Shown: positions 52,386 to 62,693, numbered from the stretch's first letter. The stretch: DNA of 64,000 bases from Prorocentrum cordatum (GCA_963575745.1 CAUYUJ010008080.1:135700-199699); one strand, 5' to 3'. The notes: generated by a model from the sequence alone, not told the origin. Made by a program: numbers and translations.

Positions 52386-52689
52386 TGGATTCGACAAACT
52401 TGGCAGAAACTCCGTGAACGTCGGCACGTAGTCATAGACTAACATGTATATAAATTCGCCTGCGGTTCACACTCTTTCAATGTGTGTCTACGCCGACTCT
52501 GCCCTAAGATGCTTCGCTTGATAGTGGGGCGATGGATGGTTGGAGAAGATTAGTCCCCGAAGCGTGGGCTGACACCAAGCGACACACAGGAGACCGAGTA
52601 AGCAACGCCTTGGTTCATTCCAATCAAAGGACGGAGCGCTCTGCTCTGTTGTGCCACCATTTGCTCAAGGTCGCCCAGAAGGCAATTGA

Positions 52690-52862
52690 GCGACGAAACA
52701 AAAGGCTCTTGCGCGAGATGATGTGGCGACCTTACGCGGTGGCTTGCGCGGGCCGCCCGCGCGGCACGCCACTCTTGAAGCGAGGGCGCTCACGCACGAC
52801 CTGACGCAGGCAGCTTACGCGCGAATATCGGCGAAGACGACCCCGTTGTTCTGCGTCGCCCA
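52690..52862 (+). mobile_element. element F, copy 2
   Basis: GCGACGAAACAAAAGGCTCT at the left and CCCGTTGTTCTGCGTCGCCC at the right are inverted repeats. TCTTGCGCGAGATGATGTGG, TTGCGCGGGCCGCCCGCGCG and GCAGCTTACGCGCGAATATC match copy 1. 52870-53430 has no recognised gene. Confidence 0.65.
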
Positions 52863-53434
52863 GTGGACTCTGAGACTGGTTGGGTGCACGCAGTGGGTCG
52901 CATGGGGGCCCGAGCGCACGCACGGAGCTGCTCGAGAACGGCCCGGCGCCCGCCCACGAGAGAGGACGATCCCGCCTGCAACCTTCAAGCGTGACGTGTC
53001 GAGCACAACATCTCCCTGGACTGCGAGCGCCGCAGAGGGGGCGACAACGCGTTCGCGGAGTGCTGCTGGCAAGTACAAACTGACACGCCTCCCCTCCCTC
53101 CCATCCCCTCCCCCTCCCCTCCTCTCCCCTTCTGCACAGCGACACAAGGCTGGCTTGCTCGACGTGTGCCCCTCGTACATCATGCGTGCGCAGGCTGTCG
53201 TGCTTTTTGCAGATCGCGCCCCGCCCGCTCAGAGGCCAACCTCTTGGTTTGACCGAGACTATGCTGCGCCGTTCTGCTCATTCAAAACATTACCGCCGAT
53301 CCACTCTCGCTCGCTCGCTAGGCCACGCACCCAGAGGAACGTGTCGGCAGCCTCAAGGTTGCCACTTTGGCAACCGAGTGGAAAATGACGTACTTATACA
53401 CCCACGCAATAACAACCCCTGAGATCCGACGTCG

Positions 53435-53580
53435 CGAAACAAATCCCACCAGCCCTTTAGGGCGTAGGTGGTTTAGGGTGTTTCCTCTTCCACCCCCTTC
53501 TTCCCCTTCGGGGGAGGGGTTTACCCCCCTCTACCCCCTCCCCTGGACCTGAACGGGGCGTTTCGCGAGCGGTCGGAACG
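53435..53580 (+). repeat. two-copy module leading into a minisatellite
   Basis: AATCCCACCAGCCCT, a GGTGGT...GTTTCCT block, a CCCTTCGGGGGAGGGGTT palindrome and CCCCCTCTACCCCCT. It matches 61940-62080 in order, and in both places a GGCCCCAAGA-type minisatellite follows. Confidence 0.5.
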
Positions 53581-53599
53581 TCCAAAACGGCCTCGGCGA

Positions 53600-54400
53600 G
53601 GAAGCCAAAATCATTTGTTTTTGGCCGCATGTTGGCCTCTTGGGGGGGTGGGGGCGCTAATTGAGGACCCCCCCTTCTTTGATCGATCTCCTCCGAGATG
53701 GCCCCGCGAGCGCTCCCAAGGCTTCCAAGGGTGCCCCAAGAGGGCCCCAAGAGGTGGCCAGGAGGCCCCAGGAGGCCCCCAAGAGACCCCCAAGAGGCGC
53801 CAAGAGGTCCCCCAGATGCACCCGAGACGCTCCAAGGCTTCGGCGACAATGCCAACATGATTGACTTTACGTAGGTTTTGGCTACATTTTGGCCTCCTGG
53901 GGTGGGGGTGGGCGGGGGGGCACTGCTTAAGATAACTCCACGAGCGCCTGGGAGAGCCCAAGATGACCTCCAAGATGGCTCGAGATATCCGAAGATACCT
54001 CAAGATGGCTCCCACGATGCTCCAAGAGGCCCCAAGACCGCTCCAAGACGGCTCCAAGTGGCCAAAAGAGGCCAACATGCTTCCAAACCCTTAGGACAAT
54101 TCATGTTTTTGGCTTTCTCGCCTTTTCGCTTCCAATGGCCATCCGAGGCCTCAAGATGGCCCCGAGATGGCCCAAGAGGGCTCCAAGAGCGCTCCCAAGG
54201 CTCCCAAGAGCGCTTCAAGAGGGCCCCAAGGGGCGCTCAGGAGGCCCCAGGAGGCCCCAACAGTCGCCCAAGAGGCCTCCAAGAGGCTCCCAAGAGACCC
54301 CCAAGAGGCCCCAAGAAGCTCTCCGAGGCATCCAAGACGATCTAAGAGGCGTCCAGAACCGCCAAGAGGCCTCCAAGACGCTTTAATAGGTCTCCACTGG
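53600..54400. repeat. GGCCCCAAGA-type minisatellite with higher-order units
   Basis: Units like CCCCAAGAGGTGGCC, CTCCAAGATGGC. Superposed on them is a unit of about 250 bases, recognisable by AAATCATTTGTTTTTGGCC (53610), AACATGATTGACTTTACGTA (53857) and ACAATTCATGTTTTTGGC (54098). Confidence 0.8.
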
Positions 54401-55050
54401 GGCACTGGGGGACCCTTCCTCTGTGTGCTGCCCACTTCCCTGATCGAGGCAATTCCTCTGGGCATCTTTTCTGGATGGGCTGGTGGGGTTACGCGAAGCG
54501 TTTAGAATTTAACATCGTGAATCATCGCAACTGGAGCCCGAGACCCTATCTTTCTGCCGCAGTTTTTGAGCCGGATCAATATGTGGTGGCCCCAGGACCC
54601 GACGCAAGAAATAATCGTTTGTTGTGAAAAGAAATCAACGCCAAAATCTCAGGGACAGGGGCGTCAAATGCGCCCAATCGGCACACCAAACGCGCCCGAT
54701 TCACAGAGGGGGGTAGGCCGGGTCGCTCGTGGAACCGACGTTCTCCGCCGCTGGGTCCAGCGGCAAGTGGTGTCCGCCCTGGAGCTGGCACCGGATGGCC
54801 TCAGGGGCCGGATCTGCCACGGCCCTCGCTGCAGGCAGGAGCGGGATGGCCTTCCATGCCTCGAAGACCCCAGATCTCCGACGATGTGCTCTTCTCACCC
54901 CCCTGGCCTTGACGCTGACGACGCGGCGCCCTCCAGCCTTGCCTCCTCCTCCTCCTCCTCTTCCTCCTCCTCCTCTGCTCTCCTTGTCTTCTCCTCTCCC
55001 CTTCCCCCCCTCTCCCTCCGCAGGCCGCAGCGCCGTGTCTGGCCGCCCGC
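54401..55050. other. no assignable gene
   Basis: Unique DNA with a CTC tract at 54942-55010. Confidence 0.4.
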
Positions 55051-55055
55051 GTTGG

Positions 55056-55147
55056 GTCGGGCAGGTCCTCTTCCTACAGGCGGAGTTTGGCAGAGAACTG
55101 ACAGCTCCTCCAAAACATATGCAACAATAGCAACAAAAAATCATCGA
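55056..55147. mobile_element. MITE family A, truncated copy 3
   Basis: GTCGGGCAGGTCCTCTTCCT, ACAGGCGGAGTTTGGCAG, CAAAACATATGCAACAATAG and CAAAAAATCATCG align in order with the left half of the copy at 8704. The right end is missing; element H begins about 45 bases on. Confidence 0.65.
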
Positions 55148-55190
55148 AGCGCTGTCCCCGGACCAGCCCGGCTGGGCTGCTGCTCCCGTG

Positions 55191-55413
55191 GCGCTGGACG
55201 CCCGAAATGGGCACGGAAAGAATGGGTACAATGCCCAACAGCAAATGTTGTCCCAAACCAACAGCGGCCGCTGTTGGGCGGGCGGCCCTCTGTCTCAAAT
55301 GGAAACAAGCCGCGGCGACACCGACAGCGAGTCCTCTTCAAAATGATCATGCACTGCTGTTGGGCACTGTACCCATTCTTTCCGTGCCCATGTCGGGCGT
55401 CCAAACCGTGGCG
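55191..55413. mobile_element. element H, copy 1, with long TIRs
   Basis: Left GGACGCCCGAAATGGGCACG then GAAAGAATGGGTACAATGCC; right GGCACTGTACCCATTCTTTC then CGTGCCCATGTCGGGCGTCC. The arms are about 55 bases with few mismatches. The interior (CAACAGCGGCCGCTGTTGGG, CTCTGTCTCAAATGG) is shared with 10633-10800. No transposase. Confidence 0.8.
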
Positions 55414-55519
55414 CTGGACGGCACGATCTTCGACGATCTCTCCACGACCCGGCGGCTCGCCCTGCGCCACGCTCGTGGTGTGCGATGCTCCCCGACGCCC
55501 TTCGCGGAGTGACACAGAG

Positions 55520-55680
55520 GATCGCGACGGGAAGCTCCTCGCCGTGTTTCGGCCGCTGAGGGCCCTTCCCGGGCCCTCAGAGGCCGGCAGACAACGCCTC
55601 CGGAGGAAGACCCCAGCCCCAGGGAAGGGGTCCGCTTCCAGGGGCCACGCCACGAAGAGCTCACGCCGTCGGGGGTCTGT
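55520..55680 (+). repeat. family C, copy 6
   Basis: GATCGCGACGGGAAGCTCCT, GTTTCGGCCGCTGAGGGCCC, CAGGGAAGGGGTCCGCTTCC, CACGCCGTCGGGGGTC, in family order. Confidence 0.6.
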
Positions 55681-56070
55681 GCTCGCGCCACGCCCCCTCT
55701 GGCGCGACTCGTGCCCCCGGGGCCGCACGCTCGTGCGCTCGGACCCGTGGCCGCCTCCCGTGCGGCTCTGGGGCGAGCTTGACCCTGGCCGTCGTCGTGT
55801 TCGGCCGTGCCGTGTGGAGTACGCACCGTCCTGGGCTGCTGGTCTTCGCTCGTTGATCATGTCATGACGACGTGTGTCGTCGCTGCCCTCGTGCTGAGCA
55901 CGAACCTTTTGCTTTTCAGACTGCCCTTCGCATGCCTGGCACGCGCAAATCTCCCGGAGACATTTCCTGTCCGTGCCGCTCCCTGGTCCAGTGGCCGTCT
56001 CACTACTCCCATCTGCTGCCCGTGTCAGCTGAGCTCTGGCACGCACGCACAAGAACGTCATGCTCTGAGC

Positions 56071-56312
56071 GTGCTCCGCAGCCCGTAGCACCCTCTCCCT
56101 CCTTCGCGCCTCTCCCGCTCCTGTTGTGCCAAATTTGGCCCCGCAATGCCCCTCGGCTGCCCCGACCGCGTCTCGGTTCCGAGCCGCCGCCGTGCTCCGC
56201 AGCCCGTAGCACCCTCTCCCTCCTTCGCGCCTCTCCCGCTCCTGTTGTGCCAAGTTTGGCCCCACAATGCCCCTCGGCTGCCCCGACCGCGTCTCGGTTC
56301 CGAGCCGCCGCG
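56071..56312. repeat. 121-base tandem duplication
   Basis: 56071-56191 and 56192-56312 start GTGCTCCGCAGCCCGTAGCA and differ at only two positions that I can see (AAATTTGGCCCCGC against AAGTTTGGCCCCAC). A recent event. It creates a repetitive minus-strand frame that is not a gene. Confidence 0.95.
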
Positions 56313-56324
56313 ACCAACAACATT

Positions 56325-56470
56325 CTTCTCGACCCCGGCGTTCTTAGCCTCCGGGTCCCCTTGTCGGGCCTCGAGGCCATCATGCATGGACCAGGGAGGA
56401 ACACCTATCCCCAGGGATGGGGTCGGGACCCATGGGGCCGCACAGTGAGCAGATCACATCGTCGGTTGTC
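56325..56470 (+). repeat. possible diverged family C copy
   Basis: GTCGGGCCTCGAGGCC, CCCCAGGGATGGGGTCGGGA and GATCACATCGTCGGTTGTCT in family order, ending just before the channel stop codon. Weak. Confidence 0.35.
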
Positions 56471-56490
56471 TGGGACTCCAGCGCGCGTCC

Positions 56491-57993
56491 TCAGGAGGAC
56501 CGTCGGTCTCCTGCCTGCAGCTTCGGGTCGTGGAGGCTCCAGGGCCCGATGGCCTCCTGCGTGTGTTGGATGCGCGAGAGCATGTCGTGGATCTCCCAGA
56601 CCTCGGTGCTGCGTGCGGCGCCGCGCAGCGCCATGCACTTCTCGACAAACGTGTGGGGGTCCACCTCCCTCGTGTCCCAGTCCTGGGAGTCCATCTGCTG
56701 CTGCTCCACCATGCTGTCGAACAGCAGAGGGAGGTGCCTCCTGGACCAGGCGGGGTCGATTCCCAGGAATCTGAACAAGTGGCCCAACTTACCGTTGTCC
56801 AAGATGGCTCTGAACTCGTCCCTGCTCAAGCGCTTGCTTCCGTCCTTGTCTGCTTTCTCGAAGAGCTTCTTGAGCTCCCTCGCGTACTCTTTGTCCTGCT
56901 GGAACTGTTCCTCGGCCTTTTGGTGAACGTCAGGCTCTGACAATTTGATTGCGCTTTCGACAAAGAGCCCCGTAACAACATTGAGCAAAGCGATCTGCGA
57001 GAACGCCACAAACAGTACGAAGATGGAGCTCGGCATGCCTGTAGGCACCAACGTGTCATAGTACTCCATCCAATCGTTCCCTCCAGATATAGTGCTGAAG
57101 AGGGTCAACATGCAAATCTGCACCGAACCGAAATTCTCAATGAGTTCTTTTGAAGCTGTGGCACGGAGGTCGCCATCGTTTTCCAAATAAGTGGCCACAG
57201 CAGAAACAACGTATAGTGAAAACATGAGGAATATAAGCACGAACACAACCATGCTCCACAACATGGACATCATCCCCCCTATGATAGCGCTCATGATCAA
57301 GTGGAGCTGTGTGAAGAATCGGATGACCCGCAATATGCGCAACACCTTGGCGATCCGGAAAAGGCGAACAGTGCGCATCCAGGTGTTACCTCCGCCACCC
57401 CCGCCTCCCAGCATGATGAAGTCAATCAGGCTTTGCATAACAAGGAGGAAATCTAACCAATTCCATGCCGTATCCTCATTCCAGAAGTAGTAGAGGCGGT
57501 GAACTGCTAATTTGAAACTCAATTCCGTGCAATACAGAACCAAGAAACACATATCGAACAACGCTGACCATTGATTTTGTTTGTCGTTTCCAGCAGAGAA
57601 GCACTGCACATCATGATTCACGTTGCCCACCATGACCATTGCATTTGTAGCAATGACGCACGCGAAGAAAGCCTGGAAACCGTTGCTCTGCACGACTTCT
57701 GCGCACCACCCCGTCCGGGGCTCCTCCCGCAAAGACCACAACGCATCCAAACACCGGACGACCCTTGTCAAGGGCGAGCCCATGCCGGGCATCATCTCGC
57801 TAGCCATGTTCTCGAACGTTTCGGGAGCATCCTCCTGCAGCAGCGTGTCATACTGGTCGGAGGAGTGCCACAGCCCCATCCAGCTCTTTGGAGTGGTGGA
57901 GGGCGGCACCGACTGAGGGGAGCCTCCGCTCACACCTGGCGAGGCAGTGCCTGGAAGCGAAAGCGCCATGTCTCTCCGCCCCTGGCTGCCCAT
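56491..57993 (-). CDS. single-domain voltage-gated cation channel with EF-hand
   Basis: 500 residues, ATG at 57993 to TGA at 56491, uninterrupted. It forms one six-segment voltage-gated unit: S1 about 105-124, S2 143-165, S3 177-195, and S4 205-227 with the voltage-sensing pattern RTVRLFRIAKVLRILRVIRF (R/K every third residue). S5 is 240-268. The pore is 290-312 with TLFSTISGGNDW as filter-like sequence. S6 is 322-348. A canonical EF-hand loop follows (382-393, DKDGSKRLSRDE), then a weaker second one. Four such units as homotetramer would make a plasma-membrane Na+/Ca2+ channel, and the EF-hand suggests Ca2+ feedback. The build resembles the single-domain channels of protists (BacNav/EukCat-like). 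Ion preference is not proven: the filter has Gly-Gly-Asn-Asp. A Gly run (196-202) lies before S4. The Met at 57993 is the first in frame that gives a plausible cytosolic N-terminus; an upstream exon cannot be excluded. Confidence 0.93.
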   Translation of the reverse strand: MGSQGRRDMALSLPGTASPGVSGGSPQSVPPSTTPKSWMGLWHSSDQYDTLLQEDAPETFENMASEMMPGMGSPLTRVVRCLDALWSLREEPRTGWCAEVVQSNGFQAFFACVIATNAMVMVGNVNHDVQCFSAGNDKQNQWSALFDMCFLVLYCTELSFKLAVHRLYYFWNEDTAWNWLDFLLVMQSLIDFIMLGGGGGGGNTWMRTVRLFRIAKVLRILRVIRFFTQLHLIMSAIIGGMMSMLWSMVVFVLIFLMFSLYVVSAVATYLENDGDLRATASKELIENFGSVQICMLTLFSTISGGNDWMEYYDTLVPTGMPSSIFVLFVAFSQIALLNVVTGLFVESAIKLSEPDVHQKAEEQFQQDKEYARELKKLFEKADKDGSKRLSRDEFRAILDNGKLGHLFRFLGIDPAWSRRHLPLLFDSMVEQQQMDSQDWDTREVDPHTFVEKCMALRGAARSTEVWEIHDMLSRIQHTQEAIGPWSLHDPKLQAGDRRSS

Positions 57994-58384
57994 GAGGGGC
58001 TCTCCCAGACCTCCGATGCCGTGCCTTTTTCGCGACGCGGGCCCCTGGAGCTCTCGAATTCATCAAAAAGGCGTCCAGGGAGACACCAACGAACCAGTAC
58101 AGATTCCAGGATTCCTGGCATTTTTCCATATGAAATGTGTTTTCGTAGTTTCGCCGTTTCCAACATTTTCATGGCAATCGCTGTTATTTTGTGTATGTGT
58201 CTATTTTTCCCCCTGCTTCTTCGCTGGGATATTCATGTTCCCTCGCTGGCCGTCTCTCGACCACCCCAGGGCCAAAATTTGCCTCGAGAGGCCCGGAGAC
58301 CCAGACGTCCTCCAGCACTGACTATGGGGCGCACCAGGACACATTAGCACTACGTGTCTCTCTTGGAGACGCAGGCTCGACCCG
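57994..58384. other. upstream region of the channel
   Basis: No leader, TATA or other promoter element could be recognised, as is usual for dinoflagellates. 58240-58330 (GTCTCTCGACC, CAAAATTTGCCTCGAGAGGCCC, GACTATGGGGCG) may be a very worn minus-strand family C copy. Confidence 0.35.
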
Positions 58385-58417
58385 AATACATACATGTACA
58401 TGTACATGTACATGTAC

Positions 58418-58495
<78 letters not shown>

Positions 58496-58580
58496 GTGTA
58501 TATGTATATGTGTATGTATATGTATTTGTTTGTATGTATGTATGTATGTATGTATCTATGTGTGTATATATATATATATA
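58385..58580. repeat. (TACATG)n/(TATATG)n microsatellite
   Basis: Hexanucleotide ACATGT then TATATG units, ending in TATG and TATA runs. Confidence 0.98.
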
Positions 58581-58589
58581 TCTGTATTG

Positions 58590-59855
58590 CCAGTTCTCCG
58601 TGAGGAGGGGAGTTTTCGTAGCCCATTTGATCGGCAACATGTGCATGCTGTTCTCCTTCTGGTCCTTCCTGTAGCAATCTCGTGATTGGGTTCAAGTGGT
58701 GGATTGGATATGTACTTCTTGTAACCATGGCGAGACATGTGATACTACGCCGTTAAGCTGGGACTGTAATCGGGATGCTAAGAGAGAGGGCCGGCCAGCT
58801 GGCGGACGGGCGGGCGCTCGCACCTTTCTCCTGATCGCAGCCAAGACAGCTGCGGGCATGTACGTGCTAATGACGCCGAGGCATCGCAAGGGTGTGACTG
58901 AATCAACTCCCCCTGCGGCCTCCCGGGCGAGCTCCACTCGCGCGGGTGGGCGTCAACGATTTGTCAACGCCCCGAATTTGTTCATAAAGCGGCCCGTTGC
59001 GCCGCGCCCAGCATGCAGCGCTCCCGCTACCTGGCTCGCAGCGCGATGGGACACTCAGTGCATGGCACCGCAGTGCCAGGCGGCTCACTTCATCCATTGT
59101 GGACGTACTTGAACCGCGGTTGTTCGTCTCGAGGAGGTACCTGCGGCGTAGCCGTGTTTCCCTCCTCGTTCTCCTCCTTTCACCTCCAACTGCGGTCGTC
59201 GCGGCTCCAGCTGTCGTCACCATGCCAATTGCCTGAGCCCCAGCTCCAAGACAACCGCATATTCCTAGCATTTCCCTGCCACGGAAGAGAAGAATCCGCA
59301 ACGTGCTGCTCCGCGTCGGTGCGTGCGCGCTGCGGGTGGGCATCCTCCGCGCGGCGCCGCGCGGCGCCTGCCTCAATGCGCCAGGGCGCGCCCAGCCGTA
59401 AATCTCTGGCTGCGGGCGGTCTCGCGGCCGGCGCGGAACTTGAAGAGGCAGCTCCCGCGCTGTAGGACGTGTCCCACTGGGTCGGGTTCTCAGCTCGGCG
59501 TCGCCTGAATTCTCACTGATCATCTGGAGCGCGACTGCTTGGCCTCTCGGCTCCCTTGCCGTCGCTTTCGCACTCCTTGCCTTTGCCCTTGGCGTCATCC
59601 GACATTTTTGCTGCCGCAGTGCGGCCCTCAGGCCTCGTAGAGCTCGGCCTCTTTGCTCGTTTGACGGATGGCCCCCGACAGGATGCACCGGCTCCGACGC
59701 AGTCGGTTGGTGTCCGTGCCCTCGCTTCACGTGCTTCAGCATTGGAGCCCTCGGGAATTCTGCCTGCGGCCCGCGCTCTAGGACGGTAGGCCCGCGCTCT
59801 AGGACGGTAGGCCCGCCCTCTAGACCCTCTAGGAAGTCGAACAGCTCAGTCAATC
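58590..59855. other. no assignable gene
   Basis: Mixed DNA. The minus strand is open across 59853-58903 but without a domain. 59765-59840 holds a 24-base unit GCGCTCTAGGACGGTAGGCC in two tandem copies, related to 43966-44020 in the LINE relic. Confidence 0.35.
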
Positions 59856-60744
59856 AAGGCTGGGGACCCCAGAAAAAACGCCCCCCTAACGAATTTGGCC
59901 CACCCCGGGCCTTTCGGGCAACCCTCCAGATGACCCGGGAGAACCCCACGAGAGCCCGAAGACGGCTCCAGAGGGCTTCAAGCGTTCCGGCGCGCTCCCG
60001 AAACGACCCCAGAGAACCCCAAGACAGTCCACGACGACCCCAAAGAAGCCGTCATCCCCCAAAGATCGCTTTAAAATGTCCCAAGAGGCCCCCAAGAGCA
60101 CTCCCACGAAGATTTCAAGAGGCACAATTCATTGATTTTCCTATGTTTTTCGGTGAATTTGGGGGTTCTCCTCTTTTCGGCTTCCCGACGCTCCAAGACG
60201 GCGGTCTTCTGGGCGTCCGAAGCCGCCTGGGAGGCTCGAAAATCGCCCCACAACAATCCGAAAGGGCTCCCAGGAAGTCCAAGAGAGCCCCAAGACGGCA
60301 CAACAGGGATCCAAGATGGCCTAAGAGAGCCCCATGACGGCTCAAGATGGCCCCAAGGCACCCTCCGAAGCATTCCAAATCGTGACCTGGTCGTTCAGGA
60401 AGACTTCGCTTGGAGACAGGGTGGCCCGAGGAAGCCCCCACAGGCCCCCAGAAGACGCCCAGTCAAGAAAGCCTGAAAACCTTTTGTGAGGCCCCCAGAG
60501 GCTCTCCAAGGAGGAGCCTCCGCAAAAAGTGCTGAGGATGATGGGGAGAATGCGCAGGGTATGGCGAGAATGAAGAACATCAAATATGGAGGAAGGATAA
60601 CGAAGAACATGATTGTAACGGGGATGCGGTAAAAGGCAACACTTAGTTATCGCTAGATTGTCGGCTTGACCTTCCTGCCATTCCACCAATATACCAAACT
60701 TCAAGGACCAAGGTGCATGGCGCGAAGCGCCAATGCAGTCTTGC

Positions 60745-60804
<60 letters not shown>

Positions 60805-61644
60805 AGATACGCATATGCAGGCGGAATGGCAGGAAGGTCAAGTCGACAATATATAGCGATAACTCCTTGTTGCCTATTCCAGCATCCCCGTTACAATCAT
60901 GTTCTTCGTTATCTTTCCTCCAAATTTGTTTCCCCATTCTCGCCGTACCCTGCGTATTCTCCCCTATCCTCCTCAGCTCTTTTTGCGGAGGATCCTCCTT
61001 GGAGAGCCTCTGCCTCGCAACAGTTTTTCAGGCTTTCTTAATAAGGCCCTCTGGAGGCCTCCTGGGCGTCTTCTGGGGGCCTCTGGGGGCTTCCCCGGGC
61101 CACCCTGCCTCCAAGCGAAGTCTTCCTGAACGACCAGGTCACGATTTGGAATGCTTCGGAGGGTGCCTTGGGGCCATCTTGAGCCGTCATGGGGCTCTCT
61201 TTGGCCTTAGGCGATCTGAGAATCCTGTTGTGCCGTCTTGGGGCTCTTGTGGACTGCCTGGAAGCCCTTTCGGATTGTTGTGGGGCGATTTTCGAACCTC
61301 CCAGGCGGCTTCGGACGCTCAGAAGACCGCCGTCTTTGAACGTCGGGAAGCCGAAAAGAAGAGAACCCCAAAATTAACAAAAAACAAACAAACAGATAAT
61401 CAGTGAATTCTGCCTCTTGGAATCTTCCTTGGGGGTATGACGGCTTCTTTGGGGTCGTCGTGGACCGTCTTGGAGCTCTCTGGGGTCGTTTCGGGAGCGC
61501 GCCGGAACGCCTGGAGCCCTCTGGGGCCGTCGTCGGGCTCTCGTGGTGTTCTCCCGGGTCGTTTGGAGGGTTGCCCGAGAGGCCCGGGGTGAGCCAAATT
61601 CGTGTGGAGGGGTGTGTGTGTTTTTTTTCGGGTTTCACGGCCTT
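59856..61644. repeat. giant inverted repeat (long hairpin)
   Basis: The left arm (59856 to about 60695) and right arm (about 60810-61644) are reverse complements along nearly their whole length. Checks: GGACCTGGTCGTT-side CGTGACCTGGTCGTTCAGGA (60380) against TCCTGAACGACCAGGTCACG (61125); CCTGCCATTCC (60674) against GGAATGGCAGG (60823); GAATTTGGCCCACCCCGGGC (59890) against the diverged GCCCGGGGTGAGCCAAATTC (61581). The right arm has an extra 25 or so bases near 61040. The loop of about 115 bases is TA-rich. The arms contain GGCCCCAAGA-type minisatellite and no recognised gene. Confidence 0.9.
60711..60805. repeat. hairpin module plus (TA)n in the loop
   Basis: TGGCGCGAAGCGCCA with its flanks (60711-60740) matches 30088-30117. 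A (TA)n tract follows (60745-60802). Confidence 0.85.
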
Positions 61645-61678
61645 ATGACAAACTTATGACAAACCAATGAATCGGACT

Positions 61679-61681
<3 letters not shown>

Positions 61682-61716
<35 letters not shown>

Positions 61717-61719
61717 ATA

Positions 61720-61762
<43 letters not shown>

Positions 61763-61797
61763 TAGAACCACGCGCGCGCTACGCGCGCCTAGGTTCT
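61682..61797. repeat. (TA)n tract ending in a CG-palindrome hairpin
   Basis: TA/TATG runs at 61682-61762, then AGAACC...GGTTCT enclosing CGCGCGCGCTACGCGCGC. The stem is 6 bp, a small internal loop, then 7 bp of CG with a CTA loop (61763-61797). Confidence 0.85.
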
Positions 61798-61939
61798 TAT
61801 CGATTCCGAAAGTGGTGTTCGCAGGCATGTGTCCGATCCGGCGGTGTCTTTCAGGTGGCCCTCACGTGCGATTGCCTGATATTCTGGCGGCTACTGTACT
61901 TCGACGCTGAACAAAGGGTCTGTGACGTACCGCGCATCG

Positions 61940-62110
61940 CTCAATCCCACCAGCCCTGTGGACGCAGGTGGTCGAGAGCGGTTCCTTTTCCAGGTCCATC
62001 CTTTTCCATTCGGAAAGGTTTGCCTCCCCTCCCCCCCTCCCTGGGTATGGACGGGGGAGGCGCGAGGGGTTAGAGCGTCGAAGATGGCCCAAGATGGCCC
62101 CAAGAGGTAG
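61940..62110 (+). repeat. two-copy module, copy 2
   Basis: CAATCCCACCAGCCCT, CAGGTGGTCGAGAGCGGTTC, a CCATTCGGAAAGGTTTGCC block and CCTCCCCCCCTCCC. Same order as 53435-53580, then GATGGCCCAAGATGGCCCC minisatellite units. Confidence 0.5.
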
Positions 62111-62204
62111 TCTTGTACGCTCATGGCCAGTGTCTGCGCCATGCAAAGCATGGGCATGAAACCAGCTGCGATGGGAATGTGGCGCAAAGCATTTCCAAGC
62201 TGGG

Positions 62205-62540
62205 AGCTCCACTAACGGGGTCAGGGACAAAACTCACACGGCATCTCCCCGCCCATCGGGGCTTCCGCCCTCGGCGTATTGGGACTCACGGCAAACGTGC
62301 ATCGTGCTCACGGGGAGCTCGCCCGACGGCCCCAGAGACAAGGTTGGTATCCCGCTGCACCGCCCATGTTGGCACACCCCTGACGCGCACCGTGGTCCAC
62401 AGGGGCTCCCGCGTGCGGGCTCAGAGATACGCATCGCTCTCCGCAGAAGCCCCGCCGAGAGGCTCAGAGGGAGGGTTCGCGTCGCGCGCGCCCACATATT
62501 GCGGCACATGCCTGACGAAAATCGTGCCCCGCAAGGATCT
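62205..62540. repeat. diverged relative of the 90-base minisatellite, inverted
   Basis: GGGAGCTCCACTAACGG, GTTGGCACACCCCTGACGCG, CACCGTGGTCCACAGGGGCT and GGGCTCAGAGATACGCA resemble the reverse complement of the 16600-18450 unit (GGCACACCCCTCACACGC, TTCGTGGCCCC, GGGAGCTCCACCC). About 3-4 units. Confidence 0.45.
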
Positions 62541-62693
62541 CCAGACCTGCGTCGTCAAAAATCTTCGTGGCTTTCTTGTGGGCACCTGAGGCGCCCGAAG
62601 CAGGACCGTTGTTGGAAGGGGGGACCTCCAAACCCACCTCCTCCTCCGCCTTCGGTTCCTCCTTCTCTTCTTTTCGTTTCCTCGCCCGCCTTT

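Noticed and set aside
52657-52669. CCATTTGCTCAAG, resembling the 3' end of the spliced leader
   Set aside because: Needs a two-base deletion, has no frame positioned after it and lies next to element F. Treated as chance.
55141-56265. 374-codon minus-strand frame
   Set aside because: Composed of the 121-base duplication, a family C copy and element H. Compositional openness, no domain.
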